Below, one piece after another: positions 42,211 through 50,406 of a stretch of 64,000 nucleotides of DNA. The notes beneath the pieces are model-generated. The model was given only the letters and a program-made list of their open reading frames with translations, was not told where the DNA came from and ran no database searches. This stretch comes from Polaribacter litorisediminis (GTDB lineage: Bacteria; Bacteroidota; Bacteroidia; Flavobacteriales; Flavobacteriaceae): the NCBI RefSeq assembly GCF_019968605.1, contig NZ_CP082966.1, positions 476,001 through 540,000 on the forward strand. The letters run 5' to 3'. The translations under genes and the position numbers were made by a program. Every line of letters starts with the position of its first letter. The first letter of the stretch is position 1.

Positions 42211-43668
42211 TTGAAAAAAATAGGTATCATCGTTGCGATTTTCTTCTTCGGAAAAATAGCGGCCCAACAAGATTCTGTTGCGGTGTATAAAAAGCGAGTT
42301 TTAGAGCGTACAGAAGTAGATTTTTTATCGAGTTACTATATTCAAAATGGCGACAATGCTTCTGTTACAGGAGGTATTGGGAACGAACATTTAACAGATG
42401 TGGCTTCTACCATTGTAATTAGTTTACCGATAAATGCAGATGATGTTTTAACGATTGATGCAGGTTTTTCTGCCTATAGCTCTGCATCTTCAAGTAACGG
42501 AAATCCTTTTGATGCCACTGGAGCTTCGGGAAATGGTTATGACGAGGATGACGATGACGATGACGATGACTACGATGACAAAAGTGCTGCAGTCGCCGGG
42601 ATAACTGGAAGTCCTTGGGTGGCATCTTCAGGTGCTTCTAAAAGTGATGTTTGGACCACCATTAATGGCGATTATGCCCATACTTCCGATGATCGTAATT
42701 TTAATTGGAATGTAAACGCTTCATTTTCTGCGGAATATGATTATACGTCTGTTGGGTTTGGAGGTGGAATTGTAAAACAATTTAATGAGAAAAATACTTC
42801 TCTTGGGTTGAGTACTAAAGTTTATTTAGATAATTGGAGTCCTATTTATCCCACAGAATTGAAATCATATAAGCAAGTGAATGGTAATTTAAATCAAGGT
42901 TTTTTTAATGGAGTAACGATTCTAGATCAAAACGGAAATCCAAGCACAAATTGGAGACCTCTAAATGGTTTTGATCCGATACAAGATAAAACAAGAAATA
43001 CCTATTCTGCATCGCTCAGTTTTTCTCAGATTTTAAGTAAAAATGCTCAGATATCTATATTTCTCGATGTGGTAAATCAACAAGGCTGGTTAGCAAACCC
43101 TTTACAGCGTGTTTATTTTGCAGATGTTGCAAATTATTACATTGGTAATGCCAATAGTATTCCAAATTACACATCTAAAAAGAATACGGATGTTTTTCAA
43201 CTAGCAGACGATATAGAACGGTTGCCAAGTAGTCGAATGAAAACACCTCTAGGAATGCGATTTAATTACTACGTAAATGAAGCTTTCGTAATAAGAACCT
43301 ATTATCGTTATTATTTTGACGATTGGGGATTGACGTCGCATACGGCGAGTATTGAAGTGCCCGTAAAAATATCGGATACGTTTACATTCTATCCGTCTTA
43401 CCGATATTATACCCAAACTGCAGCAGATTATTTTGCTCCTTTTGATCAACACTTATCTACCGATAGGTATTATACATCAGATTATGATTTATCAGAATTT
43501 TCGGCCAATCAGTTCGGGTTTGGTGTCTCGTATACAGATATTTTTGCGAGTAAACATGTCTGGAAATTGGGTTTAAAAAGTGTAGATCTTAGGCTTTATA
43601 AATACGATAGAAATTCAACTTTTAGCGCTAGTATTGTAAATGTTGGCTTCAAGTTTGTAATGGATTAA
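42211..43668 (+). CDS. DUF3570 outer-membrane beta-barrel protein
   Basis: The 485-residue protein begins at TTG 42211 (MKKIGIIVAIFFFGKIAAQQ as translated from the start), with a signal peptide. It has the DUF3570 pattern of alternating strands and aromatic-rich turns (YRYYFDDWGLTSHTASIEVP, VTFYPSYRYYTQTAADYF-like regions). A poly-aspartate stretch (DEDDDDDDDDYDDK, about residues 111-125) sits in an early loop and could bind cations. The C-terminus is barrel-like (VNVGFKFVMD). It follows the DUF4266 gene by 21 bp. The likely role is an outer-membrane channel or surface partner for the redox lipoproteins; this is inference. Confidence 0.85.
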   Translation: MKKIGIIVAIFFFGKIAAQQDSVAVYKKRVLERTEVDFLSSYYIQNGDNASVTGGIGNEHLTDVASTIVISLPINADDVLTIDAGFSAYSSASSSNGNPFDATGASGNGYDEDDDDDDDDYDDKSAAVAGITGSPWVASSGASKSDVWTTINGDYAHTSDDRNFNWNVNASFSAEYDYTSVGFGGGIVKQFNEKNTSLGLSTKVYLDNWSPIYPTELKSYKQVNGNLNQGFFNGVTILDQNGNPSTNWRPLNGFDPIQDKTRNTYSASLSFSQILSKNAQISIFLDVVNQQGWLANPLQRVYFADVANYYIGNANSIPNYTSKKNTDVFQLADDIERLPSSRMKTPLGMRFNYYVNEAFVIRTYYRYYFDDWGLTSHTASIEVPVKISDTFTFYPSYRYYTQTAADYFAPFDQHLSTDRYYTSDYDLSEFSANQFGFGVSYTDIFASKHVWKLGLKSVDLRLYKYDRNSTFSASIVNVGFKFVMD

Positions 43669-43742
43669 CGAATTAATCGAAAAGAATTCATCGATGCTCT
43701 GCGTCGGGGTTTCCGTTGAAATTGTCATTTCCGTGAAATTTA

Positions 43743-43834
43743 TGCTCAACTAGATTGGGTAACGGGAATCTAAATAATAGAATTTTGATTTTTGACCTTT
43801 TTAGGTCAAAGCTTGTGCTCAACTTGATTGAGTA
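43743..43834. repeat. Intergenic direct repeat with hairpin
   Basis: TGCTCAACTAGATTGGGTA (43743-43761) recurs as TGCTCAACTTGATTGAGTA (43816-43834). Between them TTTGACCT-TTT-AGGTCAAA (43792-43810) is a perfect hairpin. This is part of the 314-bp gap between the DUF3570 and dsbD genes, which otherwise shows no gene. Confidence 0.75.
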
Positions 43835-43847
43835 TGAAATGAGTGAA

Positions 43848-43869
43848 ACCTGCCTGCTGGCAGGCAGGT
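43848..43869. repeat. Perfect GC-rich palindrome
   Basis: ACCTGCCTGC and GCAGGCAGGT are exact inverted copies with two bases between. No T-run follows. It resembles extragenic palindromes common in flavobacterial genomes (from general knowledge, not a search). Confidence 0.85.
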
Positions 43870-43982
43870 ACCTATATGGCTCTGCCTTGAGGATAGTTCG
43901 TTTCAAGAAATTTTTTATTTTTTTTAAATTAAAATTGTGCTAAGAGTTCATCTTCTTGGTGCGCAGAACACCTTATCTTATT

Positions 43983-45953
43983 ATGAAAAAAATCATCTTA
44001 GTTTTAACGGCACTTATTGTTTTTTCAATGAATGCACAACAAGGAATACTAGACCCTGTGAAATGGGATTCTAAAGTTGAAAAGATTTCTGATACCGAAT
44101 ATGATATTATTTTAAAAGGATTTATTGAGAGTGATTGGCACGTTTTTTCTCAATTTACAAGTGAAGACGGATCTTTACCTTCTGTATTAACTTTCGAAAA
44201 TTTGAAAGATAATTATGAATTGATAGGAGTTGCAAAAGAGAGTGAAACAGTTACAGCTTACAATGATATTTTTAAAGTAGATGAAACTTTTTTCTTAAAT
44301 AAAGTGCAATTTACACAACGAATAAAATTAAGTTCTAATTCGGTAAAGCAAGTTCATGTTCGTCTAAATTACCAAGTTTGTAAAGAAGTTTGCCTCAATA
44401 ATGAAGAAAACTTTGTTTTAGCGCTTGATGGCAGTCCTGTACAACTAGAAAATGTAAGTGTGGATGAACGCAGTGCAGCATTAAGCAATCAACTTTTTTT
44501 AGATATTACAAATAAAGATCGGTTAAACAGCGGATCAGAAATAGTAACTTCGGACGGTAATTTGTGGAAAATTTTCATGTTAGGTTTTTTAGGAGGTTTG
44601 GTAGCTTTGTTAACACCTTGTGTTTTTCCAATGATTCCACTAACAGTTTCGTTCTTTACAAAACAATCTGGCACAAAATCGAAAGGGATAACAAATGCTA
44701 TTTTATACGGAGTTTTTATCGTAGTTATTTATGTGGGATTAAGTGTTCCTTTTCATTTTTTAGATTCTGTAGATCCTGAAATTTTAAATACGATTTCTAC
44801 AAATATTTGGTTGAATGTAATTTTCTTCATCATTTTTATCTTTTTTGCTTTTTCTTTCTTTGGATATTATGAATTGACCTTACCAAATTCTTGGTCCAAT
44901 AAAATGGATTCAGCTTCGAGTGCAGGTGGTTTGATTGGTATATTTTTTATGGCGGTAACACTAGCTTTAGTTTCTTTTTCTTGCACAGGGCCAATTCTTG
45001 GTTCTTTATTGGCAGGCTCATTGACCAGCGATGGAGGAGCTTTTCAATTAACAGCAGGAATGAGCGGATTTGGAGTGGCTTTAGCATTGCCTTTTGCACT
45101 CTTTGCTTTGTTTCCAAATTTATTAAAATCATTACCAAAGTCTGGTGGATGGTTAACAACCGTAAAGGTCTTATTAGGTTTTATTGAGTTAGCGTTGGCT
45201 TTTAAATTTTTATCAAATGCAGATTTAGTGGCACATTGGGGAATTTTGAAACGCGAGGTATTTATTGGTATTTGGATGGTAATTTTTATACTTATGGCGT
45301 TTTATTTCTTTGGATTTATTCGTTTTCCTCACGATGGAAAAAAGAAATTTAGTTTGCCTAAAACTTCGTTTGCTATTCTTATTGTTGCATTTGTAGTATA
45401 TCTTGGTACGGGGCTAACTAAAAATTCTCATTTAAAATTATTGGCAGGTTTTCCACCTCCAACTTTTTACAGTCTATATGAACAGACATCAGATTGTCCT
45501 TTAGGGTTGAATTGTTTCAAAGATTTTGATCAAGGCTTTGCTTTTGCAAAAGCCAACAACAAACCTATTCTTTTAGATTTCACTGGATGGGCTTGTGTAA
45601 ACTGTCGAAAAATAGAAGAAAATGTATGGAGTGACCCCAAAGTATATCAACTATTAAAAGAAAATTACGTATTGATTTCTTTATATGTGGATGATCGTCA
45701 AGAACTGCCAGAAGAGCAACAGTTTAAAATTAAGGTACATAAAAATCATTTAAAATCTATAAAAACTATTGGCGATAAATGGTCAACCTTTCAATATTTA
45801 AATTTTCAAACAGCATCACAACCGTATTATGTTACCATGAATACGGACTTTGAAGTGTTAAATTCGGCAAAGCAGTATGCGGGTATTGAGGAATATCAGG
45901 CTTGGTTGCAACAGAGTTTAGAGATGTTCAGGAAAGATAAAACAGTGCATTAA
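43983..45953 (+). CDS. dsbD: Thiol:disulfide interchange protein DsbD
   Basis: The start is ATG 43983 (MKKIILVLTALIVFSMNAQQ); an upstream in-frame ATG lacks a signal. The 656-residue protein has three parts. The N-terminal periplasmic domain carries a cysteine pair (YQVCKEVCLNNEE). A membrane domain of about eight helices has one redox cysteine in LLTPCVFPMIPLTV and one in VSFSCTGPILGSL. The C-terminal thioredoxin domain has GWACVNCRKIE. DsbD moves electrons from cytoplasmic thioredoxin to periplasmic thiol proteins. Next to the thioredoxin and Rieske genes it could supply reductant to the whole cluster, although the 314-bp gap suggests its own promoter. Confidence 0.94.
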   Translation: MKKIILVLTALIVFSMNAQQGILDPVKWDSKVEKISDTEYDIILKGFIESDWHVFSQFTSEDGSLPSVLTFENLKDNYELIGVAKESETVTAYNDIFKVDETFFLNKVQFTQRIKLSSNSVKQVHVRLNYQVCKEVCLNNEENFVLALDGSPVQLENVSVDERSAALSNQLFLDITNKDRLNSGSEIVTSDGNLWKIFMLGFLGGLVALLTPCVFPMIPLTVSFFTKQSGTKSKGITNAILYGVFIVVIYVGLSVPFHFLDSVDPEILNTISTNIWLNVIFFIIFIFFAFSFFGYYELTLPNSWSNKMDSASSAGGLIGIFFMAVTLALVSFSCTGPILGSLLAGSLTSDGGAFQLTAGMSGFGVALALPFALFALFPNLLKSLPKSGGWLTTVKVLLGFIELALAFKFLSNADLVAHWGILKREVFIGIWMVIFILMAFYFFGFIRFPHDGKKKFSLPKTSFAILIVAFVVYLGTGLTKNSHLKLLAGFPPPTFYSLYEQTSDCPLGLNCFKDFDQGFAFAKANNKPILLDFTGWACVNCRKIEENVWSDPKVYQLLKENYVLISLYVDDRQELPEEQQFKIKVHKNHLKSIKTIGDKWSTFQYLNFQTASQPYYVTMNTDFEVLNSAKQYAGIEEYQAWLQQSLEMFRKDKTVH

Positions 45954-45966
45954 TTTGATACCCATT

Positions 45967-46401
45967 TTATTTTATCCGATCAAATACAAAATCAATTCTA
46001 AAATCATCACTAGAAACAATTGCTTTTAGTTGCTTGTTTTGTAAGGAATATGTTATTTTTTTTGGGAAGTCATTTTTTTGATTTTCACAAACAAAAGAAG
46101 TGTCTGTTTGTTGAGTGAATTTAAAAAGTGTTGGTCGTTCGTTGATGCCTCTCACTTCTAAATACAAAGCATCTTTCATAGTAATAATTGCCAATTTTTC
46201 TTGAAAAGATTTTTTTACACCTGTTATTGTATAACCCATTCCAACTAAATTAGTGTTCCACATTTCATAAGTTTGGTTTCCAGGTTTATCATCCAATCGC
46301 TTCCATTCTCCAATCAAAAAAGTAGGTTTTTGTGTTTTGTTGCTATTTTCATTACAAGATAGCATCAAAATAAAACATCCAAATAGAAGCATTTTTTTCA
46401 T
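45967..46401 (-). CDS. DUF6265-like small lipoprotein
   Basis: The 144-residue protein has a lipoprotein signal (FILMLSCNEN, Cys16). A domain beginning LIGEWKRLDDKPGNQTYEMW follows, the start of DUF6265-type lipocalin-like domains, with several short beta strands. The function is unknown. It converges with dsbD with only 13 bp between stops and is divergent from prfA. Confidence 0.65.
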   Translation of the reverse strand: MKKMLLFGCFILMLSCNENSNKTQKPTFLIGEWKRLDDKPGNQTYEMWNTNLVGMGYTITGVKKSFQEKLAIITMKDALYLEVRGINERPTLFKFTQQTDTSFVCENQKNDFPKKITYSLQNKQLKAIVSSDDFRIDFVFDRIK

Positions 46402-46494
46402 TTCAGAAAGATTTTTATCAAATATAGTTAAATGAAAATAAAAAATAATTACGAATAAAATTTGTAAATTCGCACATCAAGAAAAGAGTAGAAG

Positions 46495-47571
46495 ATGTTA
46501 GATAAATTAAGAATTGTAAAGCAGCGTTATGATGAGGTTTCTGATTTGATTATTCAGCCAGAAATTATCATGGATCAGAAGCGTTATGCGCAATTGATGA
46601 AAGAATATAAAGATTTAGGAGATGTTAATAAAAAAGGGGAAGAATACCGAGAATTAACAGGCAATATAGAAGAAGCAAAAGAAATAATTGCTGATGGTTC
46701 TGATGCGGAAATGACAGAAATGGCGAAAATGCAATTAGAAGAGGCCAATACTAGAATTCCTGAATTAGAAGAAGAAATTAAATTTTTATTGATACCAAAA
46801 GATCCTGAAGATTCTAAAAACGCAGTAGTAGAATTGCGTGCAGGAACCGGTGGAGATGAAGCTAGTATTTTTGCAGGAGATTTGTTTAGAATGTATTCTA
46901 AATATTGTGAAAGTAAAGGTTGGAAAGTTTCTACGGTAGATTATTCTGAAGGTACTAATGGTGGTTTTAAAGAAATCCAGTTTGAAGTTACCGGAAATGA
47001 TGTTTATGGAATCTTAAAATTTGAAGCAGGTGTGCATCGTGTGCAAAGAGTTCCGCAAACAGAAACACAAGGTCGTGTGCATACATCGGCAGCTACTTGT
47101 ATGGTTTTTCCGGAAGCAGAAGAGTTTGACGTAGAAATTAACCCGAAAGATGTAAGAATCGATTTTTTCTGTTCATCAGGTCCAGGTGGTCAGTCTGTAA
47201 ACACAACGTATTCTGCCGTTCGTCTAACACACATGCCAACAGGTTTGGTCGCACAATGTCAAGATCAAAAAAGTCAGCATAAAAATAAAGAAAAGGCTTT
47301 TAAAGTATTGCGTTCTCGTTTGTATGATATGGAGCTAGCTAAAAAAAATGCAGAAGATGCTTTAAAACGTGGTTCAATGGTTTCTTCGGGTGATAGAAGT
47401 GCGAAAATTAGAACCTATAATTATGCACAAGGAAGGGTTACAGATCACCGAATAGGATTGTCTTTATATGATTTACCGAATATTATGAATGGTGATATTC
47501 AGAAAATTATTGATGAATTGATGCTTGCTGAAAATACTGAGAAATTAAAATCATTGGCAGACGGAATTTAA
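46495..47571 (+). CDS. prfA: Peptide chain release factor 1
   Basis: The 358-residue protein ends translation at UAA and UAG. The GGQ loop is in [18 protein letters not shown]. The codon-recognition tripeptide region is in the middle domain, where [20 protein letters not shown] is the class 1 core. RF1 is preferred to RF2 because the frame contains no programmed frameshift and the N-terminal domain has RF1 spacing. It stands alone and ends at two hairpins. Confidence 0.95.
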   Translation: MLDKLRIVKQRYDEVSDLIIQPEIIMDQKRYAQLMKEYKDLGDVNKKGEEYRELTGNIEEAKEIIADGSDAEMTEMAKMQLEEANTRIPELEEEIKFLLIPKDPEDSKNAVVELRAGTGGDEASIFAGDLFRMYSKYCESKGWKVSTVDYSEGTNGGFKEIQFEVTGNDVYGILKFEAGVHRVQRVPQTETQGRVHTSAATCMVFPEAEEFDVEINPKDVRIDFFCSSGPGGQSVNTTYSAVRLTHMPTGLVAQCQDQKSQHKNKEKAFKVLRSRLYDMELAKKNAEDALKRGSMVSSGDRSAKIRTYNYAQGRVTDHRIGLSLYDLPNIMNGDIQKIIDELMLAENTEKLKSLADGI

Positions 47572-47623
47572 ATTACTCCTTTGTTATACCAATTTATATG
47601 TCTAAAATGGTATTAAATCTAAA

Positions 47624-47655
47624 AAAACCTCAAATTCTTATTGGAGGTTTTTTTG
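47624..47655. terminator. Terminator after prfA
   Basis: AAAACCTC and GAGGTTTT form the stem with a 12-nt loop and a T7 tail. Confidence 0.8.
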
Positions 47656-47676
47656 TTTCGGTAATTTCTGTAAACA

Positions 47677-47718
47677 AAAAAAGCGATGATAGTTGAAGAC
47701 CATCTATCGCTTTTTTTC
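47677..47718. terminator. Second terminator, shared with the GH31 gene
   Basis: AAAAGCGAT and ATCGCTTTT pair around a loop of about 18 nt, with A- and T-runs on the two sides. It lies 35 bp beyond the stop of the convergent alpha-glucosidase gene. Confidence 0.75.
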
Positions 47719-47752
47719 TTTATTGAGTTAAAAAACTTTATTTTAGAAGTTT

Positions 47753-50158
47753 TTATTTCCCAAATAAATGCAACTCTGTAAATTCTTTATCAACAATAAT
47801 AGATTGAGATTTGCTCGTTTCAGATTGATTTATTTCTACTTCTACATTGTCTATCTGAATAGCAGTAATGGTAAAAGGTAAATTATGTAAAACAATCTTA
47901 AATTTAGTATAAGGGGCATTAAATGTACCTTCTTTATACTGTTGTAAGATAAAATCGTCTTTTTTACCAGTTAATTTAAAGTTACGTAAACTATATCTAC
48001 CTTTTTTATAATCATACCCGTCATGAGCATCATCATATAATTGAGATTTTTCTTTCCCTTCTTTGTAGTAAACATCTAAAGTAACTTCATCAAAATTCTT
48101 TTCACCAACATACTGTTGAACAGGATATTTAGGTATCACTGCGCCTTCTTTTATAAAAATTGGCATCGAATCTAAATCTGCATCTACCCACATTTCTTTT
48201 CCTCCTTGCACTACTTCATCTGTCCAGAAGTTATACCAATTACCTCTCGGAATATACATTCTTCTTCCTTTTGCATTCGGTTCTAAAATAGGACACACTA
48301 AAATATGTTCTCCATATATAAACTCATCACTTCTATAATGTGTATGTATATCTTCTTGGTCATATAATACCAACGATTTTAACATAGGAGTTCCTTTTTC
48401 TATATGATGCCAAAATGCAGTATATAAATAAGGAAGTAATTGATATCTTATTTCAATAAATTTACGAACAATATCAGTTATTTCATCACCAAATACCCAA
48501 GGTTCTTGATTTCCATGGTCTCCAGAAGAATGTACTCTACAAAAAGCATGAAAAACTCCTAATTGAATCCAACGTGCAAAAAGTTCTCCTTGGGGTTGTT
48601 CTGCAAATCCACCAATATCAGATCCTGCAAAAGAAAAACCAGACATGGCCATTCTTTGTGCTTGATTATTTGCAATAGCTAAATGCTCCCAAGTAGCAAC
48701 ATTGTCTCCCATCCAAGTAGAGGTATAACGTTGTGCACCAGAATAGGCAGATCTTGTTATTACAAATGGTCTTTTCGGGTACGCATATTTTTTTAAACCA
48801 TGATATGTTGCACGCGCCATTTGCGTTCCATAAATGTTATGTGCTTTTCTGTGCGAGCAAGGGTTACCATCATAATCATGTCTAACATCATCTGGAAAAG
48901 ATTTGTTGGGAACATCCATTACGGCAGGTTCGTTCATATCATTCCAAACACCTTTAACGCCAATTTCTTCTATTAATTCTTTAAACAAACCAGACCACCA
49001 TTCTCTAACTTCTGGTTTTGTGTAATCTGGAAAATAACATTCTCCAGGCCACACTTTACCTTTCATATATGGGCCATCTGCACGCTTACAGAAATAATCT
49101 TTATCTAATGCCTCTTTAAAAACATCATATTCTAGATCGATTTTGATTCCTGGATCTATGATAACAACTGTTTTAAAACCATCATCCTCTAGTTCTTTTA
49201 CCATTCTTTTAGGATCTGGAAAGTAGTTCTTATCCCAAGTAAAACAGCGAAAACCATCCATATAGTCAATGTCTAAATAAATGGCATCACAAGGAATTTG
49301 TAAATTTCTAAAGGTCTTTGTAATTTCTTTTACGTTACTTTCTGGGTAGTAGCTCCATTTACATTGATGAAATCCTAAAGCCCATAAAGGGGGTAAAGTA
49401 TGAGGTTTACCGGTTAAATCTGTGTAATTTCTAACAACATCTTCCATTTCTGGGCCATAAATGAAATAATAATTCATTTCACCACCTTGTGCCCAAAAAC
49501 TTGTTACATTTCTTCGTTCATGTGCAAAATCGAAATGAGTTTTAAACGTATTGTCAAAAAATATTCCGTAGGCTTTATTATCTTGAATTGCGGTATAAAA
49601 CGGAATAGCTTTGTAAATAGGGTCGGTATTTTTGCCAAAAGCGTAAGAATCTGTTGCCCAGTTTTCAAAACGTTTCCCTTTTAAGTTTACTTCCACGGGT
49701 TTGTCTCCTAAACCATAGAAGCTTTCAGACTTTTGACAAACCTTACTCATCTTTACAATATCGCCACCAAACTCATAACTTTCCTCCCAATGAAAACCAA
49801 TTTCATCTTCATTTATTAATTTAAAATCTAAGGCATCATATAAGCTAACTTGTAAACTTAATTTCTCTACTCTACAAATTAGTTTTGAAGTTTTTATGAT
49901 GTAGTATGTTTTATCTTCGGTTATATTTAAAAATTTATAACCTCTTGAGGCATGGATAGTAACTCCATAAGAGAAATCATTTTCAAATTTACCGGAAGTA
50001 GTATATCTAAATCTAATAACGCTATCTCTAACAACGGTAACTTGTAGAATAACATTGTTTTTAGTTCTGAATTGTAATGTGTCTACATCTTTTTTGTAGT
50101 CTATTATCTCTGAGGGAAATAAATTCCCTTTTTGTTCTAATTCTGTATTAACAATCAT
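47753..50158 (-). CDS. GH31 alpha-glucosidase
   Basis: The 801-residue protein has an N-terminal beta-sandwich (about 1-240) and a GH31 TIM barrel. The nucleophile is the Asp of KGVWNDMNEPAVMD, and the acid/base region appears as WMGDNVATWEHL and FAGSDIGGFAEQPQ. Distal beta domains make up the C-terminus. It hydrolyses alpha-1,4 (possibly alpha-1,6) glucosidic ends. No signal peptide is seen, so it acts in the cytoplasm. It is downstream of the glycogen operon but separated by a terminator, so it may degrade maltodextrins from the glycogen made next door. Confidence 0.93.
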   Translation of the reverse strand: MIVNTELEQKGNLFPSEIIDYKKDVDTLQFRTKNNVILQVTVVRDSVIRFRYTTSGKFENDFSYGVTIHASRGYKFLNITEDKTYYIIKTSKLICRVEKLSLQVSLYDALDFKLINEDEIGFHWEESYEFGGDIVKMSKVCQKSESFYGLGDKPVEVNLKGKRFENWATDSYAFGKNTDPIYKAIPFYTAIQDNKAYGIFFDNTFKTHFDFAHERRNVTSFWAQGGEMNYYFIYGPEMEDVVRNYTDLTGKPHTLPPLWALGFHQCKWSYYPESNVKEITKTFRNLQIPCDAIYLDIDYMDGFRCFTWDKNYFPDPKRMVKELEDDGFKTVVIIDPGIKIDLEYDVFKEALDKDYFCKRADGPYMKGKVWPGECYFPDYTKPEVREWWSGLFKELIEEIGVKGVWNDMNEPAVMDVPNKSFPDDVRHDYDGNPCSHRKAHNIYGTQMARATYHGLKKYAYPKRPFVITRSAYSGAQRYTSTWMGDNVATWEHLAIANNQAQRMAMSGFSFAGSDIGGFAEQPQGELFARWIQLGVFHAFCRVHSSGDHGNQEPWVFGDEITDIVRKFIEIRYQLLPYLYTAFWHHIEKGTPMLKSLVLYDQEDIHTHYRSDEFIYGEHILVCPILEPNAKGRRMYIPRGNWYNFWTDEVVQGGKEMWVDADLDSMPIFIKEGAVIPKYPVQQYVGEKNFDEVTLDVYYKEGKEKSQLYDDAHDGYDYKKGRYSLRNFKLTGKKDDFILQQYKEGTFNAPYTKFKIVLHNLPFTITAIQIDNVEVEINQSETSKSQSIIVDKEFTELHLFGK

Positions 50159-50354
50159 AATTGGTTGATTTTAGCTCCACAATAATCGTAAAAAATAATA
50201 AATTTTAAAACTTTTTTTACCTTTAAGTAAACTCCTTAATTTGTTACAAAAGTATTGCTTATTTATTTATAATTAATTGGTATATACGTTCATTTTAACT
50301 TGATTCATCATAATTTTGAAAGCCTTAAAAAGGTGAGTTTTTTTTATGAACTTT

Positions 50355-50403
50355 TTAAAAAAAAGGCTGTTTTTATATGAATAATATAAGGGCAGCCTCT
50401 TTT
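50355..50403 (-). terminator. Terminator of the glycogen operon
   Basis: On the minus strand AGGCTG and CAGCCT pair around a loop of about 23 nt and are followed by T8. It lies directly after the glgB stop. Confidence 0.65.
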
Positions 50404-50406
50404 TAT

